Shown piece after piece: positions 46,267-56,835 of a stretch of DNA of 64,000 bases (position 1 is the first letter of the stretch; the number at the start of each line of letters is the position of its first letter). This DNA comes from Chamaecyparis obtusa. Its lineage: Eukaryota; Streptophyta; Pinopsida; Cupressales; Cupressaceae. A program made the position numbers and the translations under genes. The DNA is taken from positions 268,501-332,500 of the forward strand of contig BSBK01006354.1 of the NCBI GenBank assembly GCA_027943335.1, read 5' to 3'. Below the pieces are notes generated by a model. The model was not told the DNA's origin. It did no database searches and worked only from the letters and a program-made list of their open reading frames with translations.

Positions 46267-47367
46267 TTGGTACCAACTCCTCAGCGGAACTTCACACCCT
46301 TGGGTGAACCCCTCAAAAATGCATTAACGACCCTCATGGCTAACAACATCATTAATCTACCTAGCATCCAACCTTATGAGCCACACAACAAGCCTAGCTG
46401 GTGGAGTGCAAATAGCCATTGTGAATACCATAGAATTCGAGGGCACACGACAAATGATTGTTTGCAGCTAAAGAATGTGGTGCAAGACTTGATTGATAGT
46501 GGCATGATCACCATTGGTGGACCTCAAAGCAATGAAGACCACATGGCTTTCAAACAACCCTTTTATAAACATCACAAAGGGGAATCATCCAATGGCAAGA
46601 AACAAAGTAGCAATAACATTAATTTTGCACCACCCTATGATAATGTTGTGAATGCTATAGTGATCAAAGAACAATTCCAAAAAGAGACATCTAATGTTAT
46701 TACTAGGCAACAGACTTTAAGGATTACCCTACAAGGGGTTGATCCTAAGCCTATTAGCCCTTCACAATCTAACATTGTGATCAAGCAATCTTCTACAGTA
46801 GCAAAACCATACAGCTTGGTAGATCAGCTACAAAGGACTCCAGCACAAATCTCCATCTTGGAGCTATTAAAGCTATCTCCCAACCATAAGGAAATTTTAG
46901 AAAAAGCTCTAGTAGAGACGAATGTTCCTGCTAACTTAGAAGAGGGGAAGTTTCAAAACATGGTAGGTCATCTCATTGCACCTCATTGCCTTTCATTTTT
47001 TGACCAGGATGACATGTCTATTACCTATCCCCAAAATCTATCATTACATATAGAGGTCTTGATTGAAAGGCATAGGGTAAAAAGAGCTCTCATAGATGGG
47101 GGAGCTGGTCTTAACATTTGCACGTTGAGTCTTGTCAAATCCTTAGGATTATCTGAGTCTTGCATTGATCCTACGAAAAGAATCACTATAAAAGCCTATG
47201 ATGAAGCTGAAAGAGCCTCCAAAGGCATGATTGTATTGCCCATTCAAGTGGGACCTGTAAAAAAGGACACAAATTGCCAAGTATTGGACATGAAACTAAC
47301 TTATAATATTTTATTGGGGAGACCATGGATCCATGAGATGCAAGTGGTTCCATCCACATACCACTAA
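46267..47367 (+). CDS. Nucleocapsid-like zinc motif and aspartic protease
   Basis: Uninterrupted 366 codons. A CEYHRIRGHTTNDC motif near residue 53 gives Cys-X2-His-X4-His-X4-Cys, a variant of the retroviral zinc knuckle in which the second ligand is His. The protease is near the C-terminus: RALIDGGAGLNICTLSLVKS, with the catalytic Asp in IDGGA (usual DTGAS), and a YNILLGRPWIHEM region typical of Ty3 proteases. The start at 46,267 is only the first Met-like codon after the TAG; originally this was one Gag-Pro polyprotein. No stops, so it is the best-preserved sense frame with RT. Confidence 0.85.
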   Translation: MVPTPQRNFTPLGEPLKNALTTLMANNIINLPSIQPYEPHNKPSWWSANSHCEYHRIRGHTTNDCLQLKNVVQDLIDSGMITIGGPQSNEDHMAFKQPFYKHHKGESSNGKKQSSNNINFAPPYDNVVNAIVIKEQFQKETSNVITRQQTLRITLQGVDPKPISPSQSNIVIKQSSTVAKPYSLVDQLQRTPAQISILELLKLSPNHKEILEKALVETNVPANLEEGKFQNMVGHLIAPHCLSFFDQDDMSITYPQNLSLHIEVLIERHRVKRALIDGGAGLNICTLSLVKSLGLSESCIDPTKRITIKAYDEAERASKGMIVLPIQVGPVKKDTNCQVLDMKLTYNILLGRPWIHEMQVVPSTYH

Positions 47368-47379
47368 TGCATCAAATTT

Positions 47380-48000
47380 ATGCACATGGGTGGGGAAATC
47401 ACGGTTGGAGGGGACTCAAATCCATTCCAATATTGTAATGCACTTAAACCCCTTCATGAGCTATTTATTCCCCATAATAGAGAAGGAATTATCCAAAGAG
47501 CCACCATTGAAGATATCAAAATGGATGATGCTATGCTAACCTTAAGTACTACTTCAAACCCTCCTCAAGCTAGCTCAATGACATCAACTAAGGGAAAGGA
47601 GAAGATGAGTTACGAGGGTCCAACTCCAAATGATGATTCAGACCAAGCACAGTACTTTACAAACCCACCAGAGAAGAAAAGGATAAAGCTAAAAAGGACA
47701 ACTACAAAAAAATGAGTGAGATGATGGATGCATTTGACAAGCAATGCAAAATTAGTTCCAAAGGAGTAGGGGGATATTCCGTTTCCCTATTTGACATGCC
47801 CACATCTTGAAGGACACATGGGAAACCATCAAAAGAACACCTACCTCATAAGTATAACTCTTACTTCGTGAGAGAAAGTGACAAAGCAACATTCTACAAG
47901 GAGGAGGATGAAGTCCTTCAATGGCTTTATCATGATGAAGGTGATACCTCAAGTACTCCCATAGAAAGAATCCAGCATATTAACATTCAAACTGATCAAT
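47380..48000 (+). pseudogene. Post-protease linker, broken
   Basis: Frame 47,380-47,715 continues the polyprotein (MGGEITVGGDSNPFQYC, then a Ser/Thr/Lys-rich tail). A stop and frameshift around 47,714-47,820 interrupt it before the G-patch frame. Confidence 0.5.
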
Positions 48001-48143
48001 ATGGGAAAGGATTTGAGATAATGCAGAAAATGGGATACAAGGGAAGAGGACCCTTAGGCTAAAGAAATAGAGGCTTGCTAGAACCCATTGAACCTACTTG
48101 GAGGGCAAAAACAGAAAGATTAGGAGTAGGCTACCAATACAAA
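48001..48143 (+). pseudogene. G-patch domain in the Tat polyprotein
   Basis: The frame 47,868-48,062 ends YGKGFEIMQKMGYKGRGPLG; after one TAA the same frame continues RNRGLLEPIEPTW and ERLGVGY. Together these match the G-patch pattern (G-hydrophobic-hydrophobic-x-K-M-G-aromatic-x-G-x-G-L-G, then N-x-G, and a closing G-x-G-aromatic). G-patch domains bind RNA or activate DEAH helicases in host proteins; in betaretroviruses one follows the protease and aids reverse transcription. Placement right after the protease here is analogous. The TAA sits where the family usually has Lys or Gln. Confidence 0.8.
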
Positions 48144-48869
48144 GGCGAAAGCTCTAGCCCAATGCATGATTTCTATCCTCAAGTAAATACCTTGGAATCC
48201 GATGAAGATAGTGATGACTCCCGAGATTATGAATGGGATACTTTATCCGATGAGTCATGTCATGATAAAGCGGTAGTCACCATACATACATATGCTAAGG
48301 TTCCAAAGAAACAAGCTCCAAGGCGTGAAGAGCCCATCATACAAGAACTCAATGTAGGACAAGCACCCGTTAATCGACCATGGATAGAGGACTTTTGCGA
48401 TCCCTTAGAGGAAGATGATTCGAACATTAGGATTAATCCGCGGGTTGTAATATTTCCCATGCTATTTCCCATAGAAGTCATTGAGGACTCAAGTGAAGAG
48501 GATTTTGATCCTTCTTCCATGGACCATCTCGAGGAAGCTCACGTCATAGATCTAAACGATACAATGTACAAACCCTCAAACGAAGTCATGTCCATAAACC
48601 CAATTGATAATACTTTGTCAAATGAAACCTTATCCTTGATAAACCCCCACCTTATTGATTGGGACCCAAACGAACCAAGCGACTTACTCTATTTCCAAAA
48701 TGACCAAGCAATGAACCAATACCTTAATGCGGTTGAGCCCTCTTTCACCAATAAATTCGAACCGAACATGATAGAAGCAACGAGGATCCAATCTCTTAGT
48801 CAAAAGAAAAAAATGAAAAAAAAAAGAAGAAAATTTCTAGTGATGAAAACCACTATGTGGCAGCACTAG
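48075..48869 (+). CDS. Acidic linker between G-patch and reverse transcriptase
   Basis: 264 open codons with many Asp/Glu/Ser runs (SDEDSDDSRDYEWDTLSDE, EVIEDSSEEDFDPS), ending in a Lys-rich stretch (KKKMKKKRRK) at an A-run near 48,810, where the frame shifts. Such acidic, low-complexity linkers precede RT in Tat elements. No enzymatic motif. Confidence 0.6.
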   Translation: MLEPIEPTWRAKTERLGVGYQYKGESSSPMHDFYPQVNTLESDEDSDDSRDYEWDTLSDESCHDKAVVTIHTYAKVPKKQAPRREEPIIQELNVGQAPVNRPWIEDFCDPLEEDDSNIRINPRVVIFPMLFPIEVIEDSSEEDFDPSSMDHLEEAHVIDLNDTMYKPSNEVMSINPIDNTLSNETLSLINPHLIDWDPNEPSDLLYFQNDQAMNQYLNAVEPSFTNKFEPNMIEATRIQSLSQKKKMKKKRRKFLVMKTTMWQH

Positions 48870-49105
48870 AACCAAAAAAAGTAAAGATAAAAGATGTTTC
48901 CTATGGTGAAAACCCAACTGTGGCACCAAAGGAAGAGAGATTGGATACCCTACCCGAGCATGAGGAAGAAAGGTCACCTATTCTCATAGAGCTGACAGAA
49001 AAGGTCAACATTGGGACATAATTGGATCCAAAATTTATCCACTTGGCAGCGTCACTTACACCTCTAGAAAGAGAGGATTTTATCAAGTTTTTCCAAGAAT
49101 AACAA

Positions 49106-50005
49106 GTGAACTTTGCATGGTCATATGCTGACATGCCCGGATTGGATCCCGAATTTATAATGCATCATTTGAATGTTAGACCAAGGGTTAAGCCCATCAA
49201 GAAAAAGTTGAGAAAAATGCACCCACATGTGGCTTTCCTAGTCAAAGCGGAGTTGGAAAAATTGTTGAAGGTGGGATTCATAAGAGCAATAGCCTATGCT
49301 GAATGGATATCTAACATTGTACCGGTCACAAAGCATGACAAATACATTCGTGTATGCACGGATTTTAGAGACTTGAATCTTGCATGTCCTAAGGATGACT
49401 TCCCACTTCCGAGCATAGATGCCATAGTCGACTTGACAATGAGTCACTCCATGTACTCATTAATGGATGGTTTCAGGGGATATAATCAGATAAAAATTGC
49501 ACCTAAAGACCAAGAGAAGATGACCTTTACATGCCCTTGGGGTACCTTTTGTTGGAACTTCATGCCCTTCGGCCTTAAAAATGTTGGAGCCACATATCAA
49601 AGGGCAATGACCACTATCTTCCATGATATGATGCACACATTTCTAGAAGATTACGTGGATGACATATTGGCAAAGTCCCATAAAAGAGAGGAACACCTAC
49701 AAATTTTGAAAAAGATATTCATTCGGTTAGAGAAATTCAAAGTGAGACAAAACCTAAAGAAATGTGCCTTTGGTGTCCAATCTGGCAAATTGTTAGGCTA
49801 TATAGTTTTAGCAAAGGGGATTGAAGTGGATCCGGAAAAAGTACAAGCAATAATGGATATGGAGATTCCAAAGAACATAAGCCAAATGAGGTCCTTACAA
49901 GGCAAAATACAATCTATAAGAAGGTTCATTTCTCAATTGGCCGAAAAATGCCATTCATTCACAAGGATGCTACACAAAGATACTATTTTCATGTGGGATG
50001 AATAA
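49106..50005 (+). CDS. Reverse transcriptase, Tat type
   Basis: About 300 uninterrupted codons holding the full RT: VRVCTDFRDLN-like block (RVCTDFRDLNLACPKDDFPL), YSLMDGFRGYNQIKIA, FMPFGLKNVGATYQRAM, the catalytic YVDDILAKS at about residue 189, and LLGYIVLAKGIEVDPEKV. The catalytic Asp pair and the upstream Asp are present. It makes DNA from element RNA in the particle. A TAA just after 50,003 separates it from RNase H. Confidence 0.92.
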   Translation: MNFAWSYADMPGLDPEFIMHHLNVRPRVKPIKKKLRKMHPHVAFLVKAELEKLLKVGFIRAIAYAEWISNIVPVTKHDKYIRVCTDFRDLNLACPKDDFPLPSIDAIVDLTMSHSMYSLMDGFRGYNQIKIAPKDQEKMTFTCPWGTFCWNFMPFGLKNVGATYQRAMTTIFHDMMHTFLEDYVDDILAKSHKREEHLQILKKIFIRLEKFKVRQNLKKCAFGVQSGKLLGYIVLAKGIEVDPEKVQAIMDMEIPKNISQMRSLQGKIQSIRRFISQLAEKCHSFTRMLHKDTIFMWDE

Positions 50006-50026
50006 TGTGATCAAACCTTCACTCTA

Positions 50027-50470
50027 TTGAAGATCTATCTAATAAATCCGCCTATCCTAATGCCACCAATCAAGGGAAAACCATTGCTGCTATACATATC
50101 CGCTACCGAAAGGTCTCTAGGAGTGCTTCTGGCGCAAGAAGATGAACAAGGGAAAGAAAGGGCAATCTATTATTTGAATAGGACATTGATCAAATACGAA
50201 CTTAACTATACATTCATGGAAATGGCTTGTCTAGTAGTTGTCTTTGCATCACAAAAATTGAGACATTATATGTTGATGCATAAGGTGAAACTAATTGCCA
50301 AAATTGATCCTCTAAAGTATTTGCTAAGCAAAACTGCCTTAACGGGTAGGATAGCAAAATGGGTCATGATATTGAGTGAGTTCAACATTGAGTATCTGGA
50401 TAGGAAGGCAATAAAAGGACAAGTGATAGCAGATCACTTAGCTGAAAATCCATTGACTTCCACACAAACC
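50027..50470 (+). CDS. First RNase H (Ty3 type), catalytically degenerate
   Basis: LLLYISATERSLGVLLAQED, then YYLNRTLIKYELNYTFMEM and RIAKWVMILSEFNIEYLDRK. The usual first catalytic Asp (TDAS) is replaced in ISATE, as is known for Tat-lineage elements, where this domain is thought to act as a structural connection domain. It continues without a stop into the second RNase H (frame open to 50,719). Confidence 0.85.
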
Positions 50471-50512
50471 ATTCAAGTAGAATTTCCGGATTCCACAATT
50501 GTCAACATAAAG

Positions 50513-50920
50513 GCTAAAGCATGGAAGTTATACTTTGACGGCTCATATACACAAGGAGGTTCTGGGGCCGGTATATTATTGGTTACTCCTCAAGGGTACA
50601 CCATTCCCAAGTCCTACAAGCTCTTGTTTCCATGCACAAACAATATAGCAAAATATGAGGCTCTAGTCATTGGCATTAAAATGGCTTTAGAATGGAACAT
50701 CACCGAGCTGCAAGTATAAGGCGACTCTCAACTCATAATCAATCAAGTCAACAATGAATACAATACCAAAGATGAAAAGCTAATGCCATATAAGACCATG
50801 ATTGATGGATGGAAGAAGTACTTTTCCTTGATCACTTTTGAGAAGATTTCGAGAGAGAAAAATAGAGCAGCTGATGCAATGGCCACCTTGGCTTCCTTAT
50901 TACAAAAACCAGATCAGAAT
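50513..50920 (+). pseudogene. Second RNase H (archaeal-like), catalytic residues present
   Basis: WKLYFDGSYTQGGSGAGILL supplies the first Asp, IAKYEALVIGIKMALEW the Glu, GDSQLIINQVN the second Asp, and KNRAADAMATLAS the last Asp. This is the acquired RNase H that characterises Tat elements. A single TAA at 50,717-50,719, between LQV and GDSQL, interrupts an otherwise intact domain. Confidence 0.88.
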
Positions 50921-51180
50921 GAGAAGTACGAGTTCTTGGTGGAAGAGTTGGTGAAACTGGCATTCAACTTTCCCGAAACCCAAATTGTTGCCCTACTTCA
51001 TGGACATGACTCACCTTGGTATGGCCCTATCTATACTTATCTCAAAGACCAAGTGCTACCTTTAGACCAATCACGAGCCCAAAAATAAAATTTCATACGC
51101 CAATCAGCCCGTTACATAATCCTTTCAGAGACATTGTATCGTAAGGGTCTTGATGGGACATTACTTAGATGTCTAGAGGA

Positions 51181-52271
51181 AGAGGAGTTTGAATTAGCTT
51201 TACTTGAGGTTCACGAGGGCATTTGCAGGTCACACTCAAGCGGTTGAAACCTAGCCAAAAAAATTCTTTGCTTAGGGTATTTTTGGAAAACCTTAGAGAA
51301 AGATGCTTGTCACTATGTTAAAACTTGCAACAAATTCAATATCATGGTGACATGATACATGCACTGGCACAAGAATTGCACCCATTTGTTACACCATGGC
51401 CATTCTACCAATGGGGATTTGATTTAATTGGCATCATATATCCACCATCTTCCAATGGGCACAAGCATATCATCACCGCAACAGAGTATTTCACTAAGTG
51501 GGTAGAAGTGGTTTCTTTGATCATGGCCATGGGTAAACAGATTTCCATGTTCATCTTGAACCACATTATTTGCCGATATGCTATCCCTCATGCCATAAAC
51601 ACGGACAATGGAAAGCAATTCAAAAACAAAGATGTGGATGAACTTTGTGGCACATTCCATATCACACATCACTCTTCATCCATTTATTATCCTCAAGGAA
51701 ATGGACAAGCCAAAGCTACAAATAAGAATATCTTGAAAATTTTGAAGAGATCGGTAAATAAGTCCGGAAGAGACTGGCATGTGCAAATCAATCTGGCATT
51801 ATGGGCCTATCGAACTAGCATTCAGACACCTACGGGAGTCACACCATTTTCATTAGTCCATGAAGTCGAAGTTGTTCTACCCTTGGAGGTTGAAATCCCG
51901 TCTTTACGAGTGTCATTGCAAGGGTTGATCACAGATGAAGACTATAGAGTCACTAGGCTTCAACAATTGGAGTTCTAGAAGAACACCAAACACAAGCGTA
52001 TGAGCACCTGAAAGTATATCATAATAGAATCTCAAGGAACTACAATAAAAATATCAAACCGAGAGTCTTTTAGGTAGGAGACTTAGTGTTAAGAGAAAAC
52101 CCAAAGAATCAGATTGAAAGAGAGAAGAAAGGCAAATGGGAGGCTAATTGTCTTGGTCCATTCATCATTGTGTCTTCATTTGGGATGGGAACCTATAAGT
52201 TAGCAGATTGCGAAGGAGATGAACTCCAAGAGCCTATCAACAACATCCATCTAAAGAGGTTCTATACATGA
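51181..52271 (+). pseudogene. Integrase with a mutated catalytic glutamate
   Basis: Zinc region: EVHEGICRSHSSG, a TGA, then ACHYVKTCNKF (His-His-Cys-Cys). A frameshift near 51,335 leads to the core 51,325-51,978: FYQWGFDLIG (first Asp), INTDNGKQFKN (second Asp), then PQGNGQAKATNK, where the usual QAEATNK catalytic Glu is Lys (codon AAA at 51,712-51,714). After a shift near 51,975, the C-terminal part (52,086-52,271) reads GKWEANCLGPFIIVSSFG and NIHLKRFY. No chromodomain follows. Confidence 0.9.
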
Positions 52272-52366
52272 AGTAGACGAAAGAGTATAAAGAGTATCAG
52301 ATGAGGAGCATCATATTTATTGTACATAGCCAAAGAGATCTTGAAAATACCAAAAATATTTGAAAA

Positions 52367-52430
52367 TTGAAAAAAAAAAAGAAAAAGAAAAAATACAAAA
52401 AAAAAAGAAAAAAAGAAAAGTGCCTTGGTG
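52367..52430 (+). repeat. Poly-A/AAG purine tract
   Basis: Almost pure A/G run shortly after pol, followed by repeated CCTTGGTGAAAAC/CCTTGGTAGAAAA and GGTGAAAACTTGG words to about 52,500. Confidence 0.85.
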
Positions 52431-54202
52431 AAAACCTAGCAATAGGCGCCTTGGTAGAAAAAAAAGAGAAAAAGACCCAAAAGGTGAAAACTTGGCAATC
52501 AAGTGCCTTTTGTTCCCTTAAGTCATTTCCTAGTCACATGTGTCCATATTGCATTTCTATCATCCCACTTGTAAACCTTCATTGCATCCGTCATTTGTAC
52601 ATAGTCATAATAAAGCTTTTTCAGTTGCGTCATTGCATTGCCTATTTGCCCTAAGTTCGTCGCATGATCACATTTATCACTTGGGGGCAGAAGAGGATTG
52701 GAAATTTGGTACCAAACGGATTCAATAGTGCTATATTTAGTCACATCAGAGAGAGACTTATCAGAGCTTCAGAAGAGAGAGATTTTCGTGAACCTTTGAT
52801 GGATATCATTGTTCAAACCCATGTACTGATCCTACAACTTGATCCTTGAGTCTTCATTGACTTTATTATTCAGGATTAAAAATTGACAAAACACCTTAAA
52901 GATCAGAATGCTTGGAAATACTTTTTGAAAATCATGAAACATTGCAAAACACTTGAAAGCTTTCTTTTTGATAATCTTTATGAGATTGACTTTTATCACA
53001 TCTTTTGAGCTAATCGATGATGTTTCAACTAGATTAGCCATGATAGAGACATGATATTTTCTTGCCTTTGAGTGATTGTTTTAAGGAAGATTCATCAACT
53101 TATGAAAGTTCATCTAATGACATGGTCATCAAAAAACCATTGAGGACTATCCCATAAGATTAAGGATTAACCTTTGCTTGTTTACGCAAACAGATACCTT
53201 GGCTATTTAGATCTGTTATATCTAAATACCAAAATCCACTTGCAACATTGAATCTGTTGAAACTGGTATTCATACTCCCATAGCTTGGTCATCCAACTAG
53301 TGAGGGTTGTACTTGTTTCTAAAAAAATAGATTACCAAAAGTGATAAAAAGTGGTATTCATATCATCATGATGTGGTCAGTGATGGTTGTACTCGCTTGC
53401 CGGTCCCAAATTGCTCAATAATGAAAATTTATCACCATGGCATTTCTTTGCTAAAAGCTGGTGACACTTAGTTGCATTACATTGCATTATCATATTAGAT
53501 TAATTGCATTTATCATGTTAGATTACTTGCATTTATTTATGGTTATTTTTCCAAGGACAAGGGGGCACATTAATAATCTTGGTTAGTCAAAACATTACAA
53601 AAGGAGGGGTTCAATCAAATGTCTTACTCTTGGATACCAATCAAACAAAGGAAATGAGAATTATCTTTTGCATTCATGCATAGCATTAACCATTGCTTAT
53701 TATTCATATATGAGAAAAGCAGAAAAAGAAAGAAAAGATTCATTACTCATACATCATCTACATACATATAGTTAAGGATAGAATTGCATACATTAAAAAT
53801 TCCAAAACATAGGGGCATTCATAGGCATTTCCATAAAACACTTTGCATCCATACATTGAAAAACCAGAAAACATGTCCAAAATCCATACATCAATGCATT
53901 CATCTATATATATCATAAAATAAGATACATTGCATCCATAGCATAAATCAAAGTAAATGCATATAAAACATCATATAGCTTCATAAAAAGATAATCTCGT
54001 AACCAACTTATCAAGGAGGAACCAAGGAAGTATATCATCATATCGATCATCATAAAAAGTGTTCATCAACATCAAAGATCCATCAAATCAGTATATCAAG
54101 ATACAATGTCATACAAAGTGATACATCAAAGAGTTCTAATCAATAACAACAACATGAAACATGATACAAGGACATCAATAATGAGCAAATATGTCATCCA
54201 TA
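52431..54202. other. Long 3' spacer of the Tat-type element
   Basis: No protein domain on either strand. Contains duplicated GTGGTATTCATA/TGGTCAGTGATGG-like words near 53,270 and 53,350 and AT-rich CATA/CATC repeats after 53,700. Confidence 0.5.
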
Positions 54203-56835
54203 ATCAAGATCCATCCCTAACACCAAATCCATCTGGACCCTTATCATCCTATCTATCTTGTGAGGGAGGAGCCTAAGAAGTGCTAGCTATACTAGGTCTC
54301 TAAATCGCATGAGTGATAAACTGCTGCATCAAGAGAGCTACTTGATCTAGTCTACCCACAACAGTAGATATATCTGACCTCATCACCTGCATATCTCGTG
54401 ATAGACTATCGATGCTAGGAACAGCCTGTGAACTCTGTCCCATATCCTATGACTATTGCACCTGTGGAAGAACCTGCTGATCCTATCGAGGCACCTGCTG
54501 TGCTGGAACCTCATCTTGCTTTTCTAATGCAACCCTCTGTAACTAAACTAAGGGATCCTGTCCACCATGAATTTGTTGAGCAATCTCTATGTGTACCTGT
54601 CTCTACTGTCGATGAGCCCTATGCTATCTATCCGCTGCTGCTCTAGGATGTACCTCATTTGCATCATCCCGTCCTCTAGCTCTAGCTCTATCTCAGACAT
54701 GCCCATCTCTCACCCGTGGTCCATCTCCTACTCTACCAATAACCGAAGGATCTCTCTGTCCTCACTGTCCTCACCATCTCTGACGTCCACCACCACCACC
54801 ACCATGATCATCTCCCTCATCCCGGTCGGGATATGCTCTGTTGGATCAGTAAAATAAGGAAACCTGTTACGAGACCACCAGTCTCAATACTCATGAGACA
54901 TCCCTGCATCAGCAACACCTGGAAGCATTTCCCATCTGCAATATCCCAAACCAGCAATCTAGTCGCATGCGAACTAGTAATCAATCATAGGACCCCACAT
55001 CAATCTCTCTGCCTGTACACGAGCATATAACACTGCACCTTGAGGCATATCCTGTACACGACCATACTGCCTAGAAACTCTGCCAAAATAGAAGCACTCA
55101 ATAGTAGTAGTAGTCCGGCTAATCATCTAGCGAGGAGAGAACATATAGGGTAGCTCATCATCGTCCTCTCTCCAGTGCTCACAACCAATATATGGTCACC
55201 ATTGAACCTAATCAAGATCATCTATCTATCACCGCCAATAATCAAGATGACCCAGATGGTGCTGAACAACCATACCACTACATAGAAAAGCATATGGGAA
55301 ACCATGTTATCGAATCCTGTCAGAAATAGGCCTAGTAATGGGAAGATGCTCCCATACCCACAACTAGAAAATAAATGCCCTGAATGACAAAGAAGCACTC
55401 TCTCTGTAAACTACATTGTGTAAATCATGATAGAGCTGGACATGAACACATGAGCCCCAATCAAAGCGTCGAGGATGAGCAAGTAAATCCTCCAGAATCC
55501 TACCCCATCCGACTGAAAAACCATGACCTCGCTGGTTGGGAAGAAGTAAACCACCGATAAGGGCACCAAGTACCGCTGATAATGTAGGAAACGAAGCAAA
55601 CTGTGGCCAAGTGATGGTATCATCATCTATGGTATTATCCACGAATACTCGTCGGCAGACTATGGAATCATATATGGAATCATAGTAAACTAACTCTCCT
55701 CTGCACGGGATGCAAAACAATCTATACACGTCCTCGGGCGTGATAGTCATCTCTCCATAGGGAAGGTGGAAGGTATTGTGGTCGGAGTGCCATCGCTCCG
55801 CCACAACAGTCAACAGACCACGATTCAGCTGAAACCGCAGAAGGTCAAGTAGAAAGGTCAAATCGCATATCTCAATAATACGATACTTAGCATCAGTAAG
55901 TGTTTGACCAAGATCGATGACCCATGATGCAACCGTCCTAATGTATAGAATAGGAAAATTTTCCTGTTGGCAAAATAAAGGAATCATATCAGTATACCAT
56001 ATCAAGGAATTATCTACAGTCAATTAGTTCTATCAAAAGTATCAAGTAATCACATCCAGTACCATTTGTTCGTGTCTCTATGTCCTGAGAACGAAGTAAG
56101 CAGTATCTATCATATCGATTTTCACACCGATTGATTTATCCTACCAGACCTATCCTATTAGATTGACAAATCACATTCATTGGTACCAATATCTTGATAT
56201 CCTAATCAATTGTTTTGTTAAAACGCAACAGACCTAATCTTATAATTGGAATCGATCATTTGGAGTTATCAAATTTTTCATCAGACAAAATCAAGTCCAA
56301 GTACAAAAATTTTCAAAATCCTCAGGCGTGATTTTAATCATCCCACGCGACATTTCACCTTAAGCGGTACATAAAAGATGTTACGCGACACTTTGTTGGT
56401 GTTACGCGGTAATTCAACTATCAGGTGACATTAAAACTTGCTGGGCGACATTGAATTGAGCCTAGGCAATAATGAAAATCTAGGGTTTCATACGCGTAAA
56501 AACATATGCAAAAAGGACTTAAAACCCTAACTTTACGTGACATTGAAGTTTTCTCAGGTGACAATGAAAGTTTTTCAAGTGACAGTTTACTATGCGAAGG
56601 CGTGAGTAAAAAGCACGGATGCAACATTAAAAAGGGCTAAGCAACATCAAATTTATGCTAAGCGTGACTTTGCAAATTAGAAGCAATGATAAATGGAAAA
56701 ATTGCAATAAATGCGATAAATCAAGCAATAAATGCAAAAAGGGAGTTCATAATGACTCACTAGAGGTCCGTAGTCAGGTGGTCTCGCATAATGCCAACAC
56801 CTCTCGAACCGATGCTCTCTGATAGGGACAACCAT
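54203..56835 (-). pseudogene. Antisense plant mobile domain (MAIN-like) gene inside the retrotransposon
   Basis: A 25-codon candidate exon 1 (56,761-56,835, minus) begins MVVPIREHRFERCWHYARPP and ends at a GTGAGT donor. A TTTATTTTGCCAACAG acceptor at 55,964 opens exon 2 in phase. Exon 2 carries the plant mobile domain: LTVVAERWHSDHNTFHLPYG, MTITPEDVYRLFCIP, RRFDWGSCVHVQLYHDL, then after TAG LWVWEHLPITRP and PYIGCEHW. The frame stays the same from 55,963 to about 54,650 despite roughly fifteen stops, each explicable by one C-to-T or G-to-A change. After one frameshift the C-terminus has a heptad-like segment (SIDSLSRDMQVMRSDI) and ends near 54,203. Related host proteins MAIN and MAIL1 act in plant genome silencing and development; here a role is unknown. 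Confidence 0.85.
56320..56680 (-). repeat. Cluster of TGTCGCGT/TCACGCCT-like motifs, antisense orientation
   Basis: On the minus strand: TCACGCCTGAGG, AATGTCGCGTGGG, GTGTCGCGTAAC, AATGTCGCCCAGC, AATGTCACGTAAAG, AGTCACGCTTAGC and others. They lie in the predicted intron of the antisense unit. Same motif family as the sense leader clusters, in the opposite orientation. Confidence 0.6.
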
